64,000 nucleotides of DNA, from positions 186,001 to 250,000 of the forward strand of contig NZ_BSNM01000014.1 of assembly GCF_030159995.1 (NCBI RefSeq). The letters run 5' to 3'. Shown here one piece after another: positions 7,743 through 15,891 of this stretch (position 1 is the stretch's first letter; every line of letters begins with the position of its first letter). The DNA comes from Litoribrevibacter albus. Lineage in GTDB: Bacteria > Pseudomonadota > Gammaproteobacteria > Pseudomonadales > Litoribrevibacteraceae. Below the pieces are notes generated by a model, which saw nothing but the letters and a program-made list of their open reading frames with translations, was not told where the DNA came from and searched no databases. Position numbers and translations under genes: made by a program.

Positions 7743-8576
7743 TTAGTTCATTAATGGATAATTTGTTAAGAGTTGTTGGTTGATTGGGCTATCTTTGATG
7801 GCTTTTAATGCTTGGGCAAAACGAAGGCTAAGGTGGGCATTATTGCGGGCTCTCGAAAATGCCAGATAATTCCCAAACTGATTGATCGCAGGAGATAGGA
7901 ACATAATCCCGTCCATTTTGCCGCGAGTTTTGAACAGATTGTATTCCTGAAGGGTTAATAGCGCGAGATCAATTCTGCCGGCTCTAAGGGTGGATGTAAG
8001 CATGTCGATATCTAGAAATTCAACTTTGTTGATATATTCGGCCTTATCAAACTTACTGCCGTAGTTGAATCCCAGTTGAACACCTATGGTCAAATGCTTA
8101 ATGCTGTTTAACGTACCATCGTAAGCGGTTATTGAAGAGGAATTCTCAGCTCCAATCAGGCCACTGATTGAGGTTGAAAGAATGTTATCGTCTTGAAAGA
8201 TAGCGAACTCTTCCCGATCTTTAGTTTTAGTCATGAAGGTAATTGCGTCAGCTTGGCCGAGTTCTATCATCGCAACTGCCCGTTTCCAGGGAAGGCTTTT
8301 AAACTCAATGGGAAGGTTGAGTTTTTTCGCCGCGTGCTGAATCAGTTCAATGTGATAGCCCTTGAGTTTCTCCTTCTCATAATATTCATGAGGAGGGTAG
8401 TTTCCTTCGCCTCTTAAGATAATAATCGGGGCTTCGTGCTGTTCAGGTTCATACTGTTCAGACGGCTCATGGCCAAAACAACTCACTGATAATGCCCAGA
8501 GAATTAAAGCGATCTGCTGGGAGAATGATTTCAGGCGCTTGTAGTTCAATAGGAATCTGTCCTTCGACTCTTTCAA
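7743..8576 (-). CDS. periplasmic solute-binding protein, family 3
   Basis: This 277-residue paralogue of the protein at 6553-7320 shares the layout NYPPHEYYEKEKLKGYHIELIQHAAK and FKSLPWKRAVAMIELGQADAITFMTKTKDREEF. The start is a TTG at 8576 with AGGAG eight bases upstream. The N-terminus has a basic region and a hydrophobic segment (IALILWALSVSCFG), followed by a short EP/Q-rich linker (SEQYEPEQHEAP). No ABC permease or ATPase is adjacent. Two paralogues flanking one small membrane protein suggest local duplication with an insertion or gene loss. Confidence 0.8.
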   Translation of the reverse strand: MKESKDRFLLNYKRLKSFSQQIALILWALSVSCFGHEPSEQYEPEQHEAPIIILRGEGNYPPHEYYEKEKLKGYHIELIQHAAKKLNLPIEFKSLPWKRAVAMIELGQADAITFMTKTKDREEFAIFQDDNILSTSISGLIGAENSSSITAYDGTLNSIKHLTIGVQLGFNYGSKFDKAEYINKVEFLDIDMLTSTLRAGRIDLALLTLQEYNLFKTRGKMDGIMFLSPAINQFGNYLAFSRARNNAHLSLRFAQALKAIKDSPINQQLLTNYPLMN

Positions 8577-8780
8577 AATATTATCTCCTGTTGCGGTTTA
8601 ATCAGGGAACAAACGCGTGTATTGAGTTCCTGGGGAACAAGAGATCACTTTTTAAACATAGTCAAAATATAAAGTCTGCCAAGGCCTAGCGTGGAGTTTT
8701 TCCTTCCATGTCGATGAAATGTTTATCAGGTATAATTCAGCACATTAACCCATTCTTACTAATCACAATATGTACTCTAA

Positions 8781-9497
8781 ATGAATTACCCGGTTCTATA
8801 TTCCTTTCGCCGATGTCCCTTTGCTATGCGTGCAAGGCTTGCGCTTTGGCAAAGCGGCATAGGTTTTCAGTTACGAGAAATCCTGCTCAAAGATAAACCG
8901 CAATCTATGTTGGACGCTTCACCGAAAGGTACCGTTCCAGTTTTAATCGTGAACACTGAGTCTAAGTTTGGAAGTGACCATCCACGCATGATTGTCGATG
9001 AAAGTCTCGACATCATGCTTTGGGCATTGACCCAACAAGATCCAAAAGGCTGGTTACCCAGATCAAGCGATCTGGAGGATGCACTAGCTTTGATCGAACG
9101 AATGGATACAGAATTTAAGTCCTGGTTAGATCGTTATAAGTATTTTGATCGATATCCTGAGCGTTCCCAAATTGAGTATCGTCAAGAGTTTGAAGTGTTT
9201 CTATCAGAACTTGAACAGCGTTTGAATCAATCCTCATGTCTATCTGGTAGTCACTTTTTATCCTGTAATCACTTTGGTTTTCTGGATGCGGCCATTGCGC
9301 CGTTTATTCGTCAGTTCGCGCATGTGGATCTAGAGTGGTTCGAACACTCTCCTTATCCGAAACTCATTCAATGGTTGAATGAGTTTAAGTCGTCGGAGTT
9401 GTTTCAGCGCATTATGAAGAAGTTTCCTGTTTGGAAAGAAGACGATGGTGCTGTTCTGATTCAAACAGGCGAAGTCGTGTCTCAGACGGGGTCTTAA
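8781..9497 (+). CDS. glutathione S-transferase family protein
   Basis: This 238-residue cytosolic protein has an N-terminal thioredoxin-like half with CPFAMRARLAL at residues 12-22, where the cysteine can act as the catalytic thiol, and SPKGTVPVL, the cis-proline loop that binds glutathione. The C-terminal helical half carries the conserved F-LDAAIAPF pattern (residues about 165-180). The motif order resembles omega or YfcF/SspA-like members. Its stop overlaps the RadD start in TAATG, so the two are translationally coupled. Confidence 0.85.
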   Translation: MNYPVLYSFRRCPFAMRARLALWQSGIGFQLREILLKDKPQSMLDASPKGTVPVLIVNTESKFGSDHPRMIVDESLDIMLWALTQQDPKGWLPRSSDLEDALALIERMDTEFKSWLDRYKYFDRYPERSQIEYRQEFEVFLSELEQRLNQSSCLSGSHFLSCNHFGFLDAAIAPFIRQFAHVDLEWFEHSPYPKLIQWLNEFKSSELFQRIMKKFPVWKEDDGAVLIQTGEVVSQTGS

Positions 9498-11320
9498 TGA
9501 GTTTTCAGTTAAGGGATTATCAGCAGGAAGCGGTGGATGCGACACTCAAGCACTTTCGTAAAACCGACGATTCTGCTGTGATTGTCTTGCCGACTGGTGC
9601 CGGGAAAAGTCTGGTCATTGCCGAGTTGGCTCGTCTTGCCCGACACAAAATTTTGGTCCTGGCTCACGTTAAGGAGTTGGTGGAACAGAACCACGCGAAA
9701 TACCAAAGTTATGGAGTGAACGCAGGTATTTATTCTGCGGGACTCAAGCAAAAAAATACCGATCATCAGGTTACTTTCGCCAGCATTCAATCCGTCGCAA
9801 GGAATTTGGACGATTTTTCAGAACATTATTCACTGGTGATTATTGATGAATGTCATCGAGTCTCTGGTGATATTGATGCCGTACCCAGTGAAAAAGTACC
9901 CAGTGAAAAAGTACCCAGTGAAGAAGAACAAAGTGAAACTGGTTCTAACAATGAAACCCAATATCTTCAGCTAATTCGACAGCTCAAAGAGTACAACCCA
10001 AAACTGAAAGTCCTTGGCTTAACAGCGACTCCTTACCGCTTGGGAACAGGTTGGATCTATCAATATCATCACTATGGCTTTGCCCGTTCTGAAGAATCCA
10101 GACCGTTCGTTAAGTGTATTTACGAGTTACCACTCTCGTACATGATACGTCGTAAGTATCTAACGCCTCCGAAGGTTGTTGATGCCACTATTGAGCATTA
10201 TGACTTTTCTACGCTGATGCCCAATGCGTCTGGAGAGTACGTTCAAAGAGAAGTTAATGAGTTGTTGCAACGCTACCCGCGTGTTACTCAGGGCATCTGT
10301 GAACAGCTTCAAGAGATCTGTGAATCTCAAAATTATCAGGGTGTAATGATTTTTGCGGCCACCGTAGAGCACGCAAAAGAGATTCTGGGTTATCTCCCTG
10401 CCGATGAAACCGGCTTAGTAATCGGGGATACACTTCACCAGGAACGCGCTGAATTAATCCAACGTTTCAAAACCAAAGACATTAAGTATTTGGTCAATGT
10501 ATCGGTTCTGACAACAGGGTTTGATGCACCGCATGTGGACGTTATTGCCATTTTAAGGCCCACCCAGTCTGTGAGCTTGTATCAGCAAATTGTAGGTCGG
10601 GGTTTGCGGTTATCCGAAGGAAAAGAACATTGTTTGGTCATTGATTATGCCGGCAACAGCGTGGATTTATTTCACCCGGAAGTAGGAAAACCCAAACCAG
10701 ACTCTGAGTCCGCACCTGTAATGGTGCACTGCCCGAAATGTGACTTTGCTAATACCTTTTGGGGGAAAGTGGATGAGGATGGGCAATTGCTTGAACATTT
10801 TGGGCGTCGCTGCTGGGGAACTAAAACACAGGACGATGGAAGTGTCATTCAGTGCGATTATCGCTTCAAGTTTAAAGAGTGCGGTCATTGTGGTGCTGAG
10901 AATGACATAGCTGCAAGAGTCTGCCACCAGTGTCATGAACCGATTGTTGATCCTGACGAGCAGTTAAAGAATGCGTTGCGACTAAAAGATGCCAAGGTTA
11001 TTCGTTGTGCAGGCATTTCGATGACAGGTGAGGGTGATCGTTTGACCATTACTTATCATGATGAACAAGGTGTCGAGTTAAAAGAATCATTCAATTTTGC
11101 CAATACATCTCAACGTCAGGTATTTAACCGTTTATTTGGAAAACGTTTTAAGCAGGGGGCTGAACCCAGAGCTTTTTCTAGTGTTGAATCTGTTTTAAAA
11201 GAGGCACGTTTGTTCACTTCACCCGATTTTGTGGTAGCGAAAAAGCAGGGTAAGTTCTGGCGAGTGAGAGAGCGTTTGTTTGATTATCAAGGTGCGTATA
11301 GAAAAGCTAATCAAATGTGA
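9497..11320 (+). CDS. radD: RadD DNA repair helicase-like ATPase
   Basis: This 607-residue superfamily 2 protein closely follows E. coli RadD (YejH) along its length: LRDYQQEAVDATLKHF at the start, Walker A LPTGAGKS, DECHR box, LTATPYRLG, YLVNVSVLTTGFDAPHVD, and QQIVGRGLR. The zinc-ribbon region CPKCDFANTFWGK...CGHCGAENDIAARVCHQC is also present. RadD aids RecA-mediated strand exchange and double-strand break repair. The ATG at 9497 matches the family start and overlaps the upstream stop; an upstream in-frame ATG would overlap the transferase by 66 bases. Oddity: a tandem repeat enlarges the segment after DECHR, giving three PSEKV/PSEEE copies absent from E. coli RadD. Confidence 0.93.
   Translation: MSFQLRDYQQEAVDATLKHFRKTDDSAVIVLPTGAGKSLVIAELARLARHKILVLAHVKELVEQNHAKYQSYGVNAGIYSAGLKQKNTDHQVTFASIQSVARNLDDFSEHYSLVIIDECHRVSGDIDAVPSEKVPSEKVPSEEEQSETGSNNETQYLQLIRQLKEYNPKLKVLGLTATPYRLGTGWIYQYHHYGFARSEESRPFVKCIYELPLSYMIRRKYLTPPKVVDATIEHYDFSTLMPNASGEYVQREVNELLQRYPRVTQGICEQLQEICESQNYQGVMIFAATVEHAKEILGYLPADETGLVIGDTLHQERAELIQRFKTKDIKYLVNVSVLTTGFDAPHVDVIAILRPTQSVSLYQQIVGRGLRLSEGKEHCLVIDYAGNSVDLFHPEVGKPKPDSESAPVMVHCPKCDFANTFWGKVDEDGQLLEHFGRRCWGTKTQDDGSVIQCDYRFKFKECGHCGAENDIAARVCHQCHEPIVDPDEQLKNALRLKDAKVIRCAGISMTGEGDRLTITYHDEQGVELKESFNFANTSQRQVFNRLFGKRFKQGAEPRAFSSVESVLKEARLFTSPDFVVAKKQGKFWRVRERLFDYQGAYRKANQM
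9881..9940 (+). repeat. 15-bp tandem repeat inside radD
   Basis: Two exact copies of GTACCCAGTGAAAAA, a third with one base changed, and a more diverged fourth unit lie in frame. They encode VPSEKVPSEKVPSEEEQSE immediately after the DECH helicase box. The unit is a multiple of three, so copy-number change keeps the frame. Confidence 0.9.
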
Positions 11321-11337
11321 TTATCAATAATTTAACT

Positions 11338-11370
11338 GGGTTAAATTAGGCAATAATAACCCTGTTTTTT
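11338..11370 (+). terminator. rho-independent terminator after radD
   Basis: GGGTTA and TAACCC form a stem around a 13-base AT-rich loop, followed by TGTTTTTT, 18 bases after the radD stop. Confidence 0.55.
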
Positions 11371-11384
11371 GCAGTGAATGACAA

Positions 11385-11403
11385 GCAATTGCATATCATT
11401 ATC
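11385..11403. promoter_or_regulatory. possible Fur box upstream of bacterioferritin genes
   Basis: GCAATTGCATATCATTATC agrees at about 13 of 19 positions with the Fur consensus and has an intact right half (ATCATTATC). It lies 165 bases upstream of the first bacterioferritin start. Iron control of bacterioferritin is common, but the distance leaves its role open. Confidence 0.35.
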
Positions 11404-11567
11404 CTTCCTGTTTGCGAATCTGAATACGTTAACTTTCTATTCTAAGTCCTTTATTTTAAAGGGATATATTAAAACCCCTGATATGTTAAAAAGGTCTTGC
11501 GATTTATTTTAGATCATCTAGGCTAACACCCAATAATAGACAAAATTTCTGTCATAGGACTGATCTG

Positions 11568-12038
11568 ATGAAAACTAAGGCTAATATCCTCAGTACGTTA
11601 AATGGAATTTTAACTTACGAGCTGACTTCTATTAACCAATACTTTCTACACGCAAGAATGTTTAAAAATTGGGGCTTGGAAGAACTCAACGAGAAAGAAT
11701 ACAAAAAATCCATTAAGGACATGAAGCAGGCGGACGATCTTATCGAACGTATCCTATTCCTTGAAGGCCTACCGAATCTTCAGAAACTAGACAAACTCCG
11801 TATCGGTGAAAACACGCAAGAAATGTTGCAGTGTGATCTTGATCTACAGATGGCTCAACTTGATGCTTTACGTGATGCCATTGAGCTATGTGAAAAAGAA
11901 GGTGACTACGTGAGCCGTGAACTGCTGGAAGAGATTCTTGCTTATGAAGAAGATCACGTCGATTGGATTGAAACGCAACAATTCTTGATCAGTAATGCTG
12001 GTGTTCAGAATTACCTAGAAGCGATGATGGAGGGATAA
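11568..12038 (+). CDS. bfr: bacterioferritin, heme-binding subunit with degenerate ferroxidase site
   Basis: This 156-residue four-helix iron-storage protein aligns without gaps to E. coli Bfr in its first half. The heme-ligand methionine is kept at position 52 (DMKQADDLIERILFLEG). Of the six ferroxidase ligands only E18, E127 and H130 remain; position 51 is Asp, 54 is Gln and 94 is Gln. It is therefore expected to bind heme but not oxidise iron well by itself. The next gene, one base away, has the opposite pattern, so the two probably co-assemble into a mixed 24-mer like the alpha/beta bacterioferritins of Pseudomonas putida and Neisseria. Confidence 0.92.
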   Translation: MKTKANILSTLNGILTYELTSINQYFLHARMFKNWGLEELNEKEYKKSIKDMKQADDLIERILFLEGLPNLQKLDKLRIGENTQEMLQCDLDLQMAQLDALRDAIELCEKEGDYVSRELLEEILAYEEDHVDWIETQQFLISNAGVQNYLEAMMEG

Positions 12039-12039
12039 C

Positions 12040-12525
12040 ATGAAAGGTAGTCAAAAAGTCATCGATCTACTGAACAAGCAACTGACGCTTGAACTGACGT
12101 CAATGGATCAATACCTGGCTCATTCGAAAATGTATGAAGACTGGGGCTTGCACAAGTTGCATGAGAAATTGGCTCATGAGTATGAAGAAGAATTAGAGCA
12201 TGCTCAAAAGTTGATTGAACGTATTTTGTTCCTTGAAGGTACGCCAGACACAGCATCTCGTGAACCAATCAAAGTGGGTTCTAACGTGAAAGAGATGTTG
12301 GAAAATGATTTAGAAGCTGAAATGACAGTGATGACCAGCTTAAGACAAATCATTGCAGTGTGCGAAGAGGAGCGTGATTACGTCTCTCGTGAAATTTTAG
12401 AAGGTCTGTTGGATGATACCGAAATGGATCATATCTACTGGCTAGAACAGCATCTAGGTTTAATCGATAAGATTGGAATCCAGAATTACATTCAATCTCA
12501 AATGAAGGGTGGCTCGGGGTCCTAA
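12040..12525 (+). CDS. bfr: bacterioferritin, ferroxidase-competent subunit lacking the heme Met
   Basis: This 161-residue bacterioferritin paralogue has all ferroxidase ligands: E18, E51, H54, E94, E128 and H131, the last two shifted by one inserted residue. The heme methionine position is Leu52. It complements the upstream subunit, which keeps the methionine but has lost ferroxidase ligands. The ribosome-binding site GGAGG overlaps the end of the upstream gene and the gap is one base, so equal co-expression is likely. A terminator follows. Confidence 0.93.
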   Translation: MKGSQKVIDLLNKQLTLELTSMDQYLAHSKMYEDWGLHKLHEKLAHEYEEELEHAQKLIERILFLEGTPDTASREPIKVGSNVKEMLENDLEAEMTVMTSLRQIIAVCEEERDYVSREILEGLLDDTEMDHIYWLEQHLGLIDKIGIQNYIQSQMKGGSGS

Positions 12526-12563
12526 GACAGGCTAACTCTTTATTTAGATTGATTGTAGAAGAG

Positions 12564-12611
12564 GGAATGCAGCTCCACTTGGTGCCATAGTGGAGATGCA
12601 TTCCTTTTTTT
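12564..12611 (+). terminator. rho-independent terminator of the bacterioferritin operon
   Basis: GGAATGCA with CTCCACT pairs with AGTGGAG and TGCATTCC (one internal mismatch region), followed by seven T residues. Confidence 0.85.
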
Positions 12612-12628
12612 GTGCGTATAAATCGGTA

Positions 12629-12967
12629 TTAGAAATCTGAAGAGTCGGATTCCTGATGACTACTGCCTGTTTCCGTATACATGGTACGCATCGCAATATA
12701 TTGCTTGTTAAGGTGGGTCTGGTACTTACTCCAGATTCGTTCCAGATCTGTTTCCGGGTCGCGTTTGCCTTGCAGAAACTCAAGCATTTTTTCCTGATCA
12801 GGGTTTTGTGGTTCGACTGAACCTGAATTTAGCTGGCTGATGGTGTGTCCACAGTCGCTAAGTAATTCAGATTCCCTGATACTGAAAACTCCCTCACGAG
12901 AGAAACCATTCGGAAAATGTTGCACGTCGTAAAAGGTTCTTCCAGAAAGAAAGCTGTTCTTGTCCAT
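12629..12967 (-). CDS. maoP: MaoP-like macrodomain protein (DUF413)
   Basis: This 112-residue protein is the same length as E. coli MaoP (YifE) and shares its core pattern: FYDVQHFPNGFSREGVFSI, ESELLSDCGH, and PETDLERIWSKYQTH. In E. coli MaoP organises the Ori macrodomain of the chromosome through a maoS site. There maoP lies beside hdfR, and hdfR also lies close by here with one small gene between, which supports the call. A ribosome-binding site (GAGGT) precedes the ATG, 15 bases after the upstream gene. Confidence 0.85.
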   Translation of the reverse strand: MDKNSFLSGRTFYDVQHFPNGFSREGVFSIRESELLSDCGHTISQLNSGSVEPQNPDQEKMLEFLQGKRDPETDLERIWSKYQTHLNKQYIAMRTMYTETGSSHQESDSSDF

Positions 12968-12982
12968 AACTTATACCTCAAG

Positions 12983-13312
12983 TTATTTACGTCTTTCCAT
13001 GCATTGTTCGTACAATGCATCGTAGTCTACTTCTTCAGAGCCTTGCTCTGTTAACTCGGCAACGCGCTCATCGACTTCCTGATAGCAGTCCGTTTCTTGT
13101 TCAGCTGGAGCTTCACTTAGGTAGAGGCTTTGCTCATTGATGCATTCTTCAATCATCATTTTGGTTTCTTCTTCAGGTAAGCCGCTTTGAGCCATCTGAT
13201 TGCAGTATGACTGGATCGACTCCATAGCAGAATTAGGTGTCGCCAAAGACTGACCTGAGTAGGCAGCTAATGTGAACGCAGGAAGAAGTAATAAAAGATT
13301 TCGGATTTTCAT
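12983..13312 (-). CDS. small exported hypothetical protein
   Basis: This 109-residue protein has a clear signal peptide (KIRNLLLLLPAFTLAAYSGQSLA) and an acidic mature part with four cysteines in two pairs, suggesting disulfides in the periplasm. I do not recognise the family. It is 15 bases upstream of maoP and probably shares its transcript. Confidence 0.7.
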   Translation of the reverse strand: MKIRNLLLLLPAFTLAAYSGQSLATPNSAMESIQSYCNQMAQSGLPEEETKMMIEECINEQSLYLSEAPAEQETDCYQEVDERVAELTEQGSEEVDYDALYEQCMERRK

Positions 13313-13403
13313 TGTTAGTCACCTTATGAGAGTGACTAAATTATGGGGAGGCTTCAGTCGTTAGAAAAACTAAATTTATTTGTCCTTTCTATAAAAAATT
13401 TTT

Positions 13404-14282
13404 TTAAATCTTTATTTCTTCTGGGATTTCTTCGACGGGTACTTCCAAAGAGCGAACTAATTCAAGAATGGAATCAATTTCTTTGTATCGTATGTTGTCT
13501 TTATGGTAACAGGCGTAAATCTGTCGAGTAATGACAGGGGCTTCTTCTACCTGAAACAATTCTTTCTCGATATGAGGTTCTACAAGCCGATAGGGAAGGT
13601 AGGCACTTCCGCCAAACTTAAGGATAAAATCGAGAGCAATTCTGGACAGTGTCGTATGTAGTACAGGTAACGCTGCATCCGGGAACAATTGAGCAATGCT
13701 CATTTGGAAGTTTAACCCCCAATCCACCGATACATAGTTTTTAGACATGGCTTGTTCCGGTGTTTGCGTTGGTTTGTCTGAAACCAGAATTAACTCAGCC
13801 GCCGAAATTTGTATTGAAGTGAGGTCACTGATCTTCGCTGGCTCGTAGACCAAGGCAAGATCTAACGTGCGCTCCATCAGGTTTCTGATGAGTGTCTCAG
13901 ACCCATGTGCTTCGGCTCGTACAGCCAGTTCTGGGTAATTACTATGGATCGCATGTAAGGTGTCCTGCAGGACAAGATCCCAAAGACCACTGCTGCCCCC
14001 AATGGCGATCACCTGTTGTTGTTTTTTCTTGAGGGAGACATCTTGCTTGGCGCGTTCCCAGGCAATCAGGATTGTTTCGGCATGATTTACTAAACGCTCG
14101 CCTGTAGTCGTCAGTTGCAGGTTATTACGGAAGCGGGTGAATAACGGGGCACCGATGATGGTTTCGAGCTGTTTCACTCGTGCGCTTACGGCAGCTTGGG
14201 TTAGATACAGGTTTTCTGCAGCTTTACCAAAATGGCGGGTGTTTTTTACTTCAAGGAAGGTCCGTAAGAGTTCGATGTCCAT
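13404..14282 (-). CDS. hdfR: HdfR-like LysR family regulator
   Basis: This 292-residue protein has an N-terminal LysR helix-turn-helix (DIELLRTFLEVKNTRHFGKA followed by YLTQAAVSARVKQLE), which follows E. coli HdfR closely, including LFTRFRNNLQLTTTGERL. HdfR represses the flagellar master operon and activates gltBD in enterics; targets here are unknown. The ATG at 14282 matches the family start. An ATG 12 codons further upstream would add a tail not seen in the family. The closeness to maoP repeats the enteric arrangement. Confidence 0.85.
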   Translation of the reverse strand: MDIELLRTFLEVKNTRHFGKAAENLYLTQAAVSARVKQLETIIGAPLFTRFRNNLQLTTTGERLVNHAETILIAWERAKQDVSLKKKQQQVIAIGGSSGLWDLVLQDTLHAIHSNYPELAVRAEAHGSETLIRNLMERTLDLALVYEPAKISDLTSIQISAAELILVSDKPTQTPEQAMSKNYVSVDWGLNFQMSIAQLFPDAALPVLHTTLSRIALDFILKFGGSAYLPYRLVEPHIEKELFQVEEAPVITRQIYACYHKDNIRYKEIDSILELVRSLEVPVEEIPEEIKI

Positions 14283-14694
14283 CTGATGTTTGAGTCCGTA
14301 ACTGCTTAATTGCATCAAAAAGAAAAGGATTTAAGGTCAGTGTAATTCCTTTTCTTTCAAAGTCATAGTCCGGACCTGAGGTCAAAATCAGATCTAAATA
14401 GATGTCTCTGTTCGATTCAATCGGGAGCGGTGAAATCGATAGCAATTTGCATAAGGATTCGGACAACAAGGCAAGACTGACAGTAAGATCCGTGATGCTC
14501 GGAGTTTGTGCTAATACGCATAGCTCTTCGGCCAATATATTCGGGCAGGGCGATTCCGACAGTGCAGCTAAAAGATCAGATTGAGGATGTGATGTCGCCT
14601 TCATGCAGTTAAGTGCATTAATAACGTGTCGGCGATCAACGTCGGCAAAGCTGTGATGGATTGGTGTTGTATACGAACTTTCACTTGTGTCCAT
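14251..14694 (-). CDS. hypothetical protein
   Basis: This open frame of 147 residues is rich in Ser, Leu and Pro and has no signal peptide or membrane segment. Its end overlaps the hdfR start by 32 bases. No clear ribosome-binding site was seen before the ATG and the family is not recognised. It may be a lineage-specific gene translated with hdfR, or a chance open frame. Confidence 0.4.
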   Translation of the reverse strand: MDTSESSYTTPIHHSFADVDRRHVINALNCMKATSHPQSDLLAALSESPCPNILAEELCVLAQTPSITDLTVSLALLSESLCKLLSISPLPIESNRDIYLDLILTSGPDYDFERKGITLTLNPFLFDAIKQLRTQTSDGHRTLTDLP

Positions 14695-14888
14695 TTGATC
14701 AGACCGTCATAAAATTTCTGCTCATTTTCCTCGCTTTTGAATCTTTTCCCTAGCCAATTCTGTTTGTGGTTTCAATAAAGAAATTTTGTCGATCATTACG
14801 CGAGTGGCTGAGTAAAGATCTATCTTTTTTATGGTGACCACAAAAAATATTCGTTTTACGGGTTTCTGCTTTAGTCACAGAATTGCGG

Positions 14889-14928
14889 CTCCTTAAAGGA
14901 GACTTATTAAGAGGTTCCCAGACTCTTA
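14889..14928 (+). promoter_or_regulatory. two stem-loops in the rimK leader
   Basis: CTCC-TTAAA-GGAG and TAAGAG-N9-CTCTTA are two small hairpins in a row about 55-95 bases before the rimK start, inside a 287-base leader with no open frame. They could shape mRNA translation; this is inference. Confidence 0.25.
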
Positions 14929-14981
14929 GAGGTATTCATATCCAACCAAAAACCGTAATTCATTTATCAGTGGTGACTTAA

Positions 14982-15887
14982 ATGCGTGTAGCAATTCTAT
15001 CTCGTGAACCAAATCTTTACTCAACTCGTCGCTTAAAAGAGGCTGGCGAAGAACGTGGTCACACGGTCGATATCATTGATACAACCCACTGTTATATGGA
15101 CATTACCAGCAGTAAACCCACAGTCAGATACATGGGTAAACCGTTACCAGGCTACGATGCTGTTATTCCACGTATTGGCGCGTCTGTGACCTTTTACGGT
15201 ACAGCGGTTGTGCGACAGTTTGAGATGATGGGAACTTACTGTGTCAATGAATCGGTGGCAATCAGTCGATCCAGAGATAAGTTGCGTTCTTTGCAGTTGC
15301 TATCTCGCAAAGGGATTGGCTTACCACGAACCGGATTTGCTAACTATCCTGACAAAGTAGATGACTTGTTAAAAAATGTTGGGGGTGCCCCTGTTGTGAT
15401 CAAGTTATTGGAAGGCACGCAAGGTATCGGCGTGGTATTGGCTGATACACAGAAAGCCGCTGAAAGCATCATTGAAGCATTCATGGGACTAAAGGCTAAC
15501 ATTTTGGTACAGGAATACATCAAAGAAGCAGGCGGTGCTGATATTCGTTGCTTTGTAGTGGGTGACAAAGTTGTGGCTGCCATGAAACGTCAAGCGGCGC
15601 CGGGTGAGTTTAGATCAAATCTTCATCGTGGTGGTTCTGCCGAGTTGGTTCGTCTTTCACCAGCGGAACGTAAAACCGCCGTGGATGCCGCCAAGACAAT
15701 GGGACTCTCATTGTGTGGTGTAGATATCCTGAGATCCAATAATGGGCCTGTGGTGATGGAAGTAAACTCATCTCCAGGGCTGGAAGGCATTGAGAAGGCG
15801 ACCAGTAAAAATGTCGCCGGAATGATTTTTGAGTACATAGAGAAGAACGCTAAGCCAAATAAGACCCGAACCAAAGGTAAAGGATAA
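14982..15887 (+). CDS. rimK: RimK-type ATP-grasp ligase
   Basis: This 301-residue enzyme matches E. coli RimK (300 residues), which adds glutamate residues to the C-terminus of ribosomal protein S6 and can make poly-glutamate. Visible family features include [18 protein letters not shown] at the start, [21 protein letters not shown], the ATP-binding [15 protein letters not shown], the grasp loop [20 protein letters not shown], and the metal-binding [14 protein letters not shown]. It is followed after 4 bases by an M14-type deacylase. Confidence 0.93.
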   Translation: MRVAILSREPNLYSTRRLKEAGEERGHTVDIIDTTHCYMDITSSKPTVRYMGKPLPGYDAVIPRIGASVTFYGTAVVRQFEMMGTYCVNESVAISRSRDKLRSLQLLSRKGIGLPRTGFANYPDKVDDLLKNVGGAPVVIKLLEGTQGIGVVLADTQKAAESIIEAFMGLKANILVQEYIKEAGGADIRCFVVGDKVVAAMKRQAAPGEFRSNLHRGGSAELVRLSPAERKTAVDAAKTMGLSLCGVDILRSNNGPVVMEVNSSPGLEGIEKATSKNVAGMIFEYIEKNAKPNKTRTKGKG

Positions 15888-15891
15888 GCGT

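Noticed and set aside
12544-12783. Minus-strand frame of 79 codons over the bacterioferritin terminator and maoP end
   Set aside because: It covers a strong terminator and a recognised gene in another frame.
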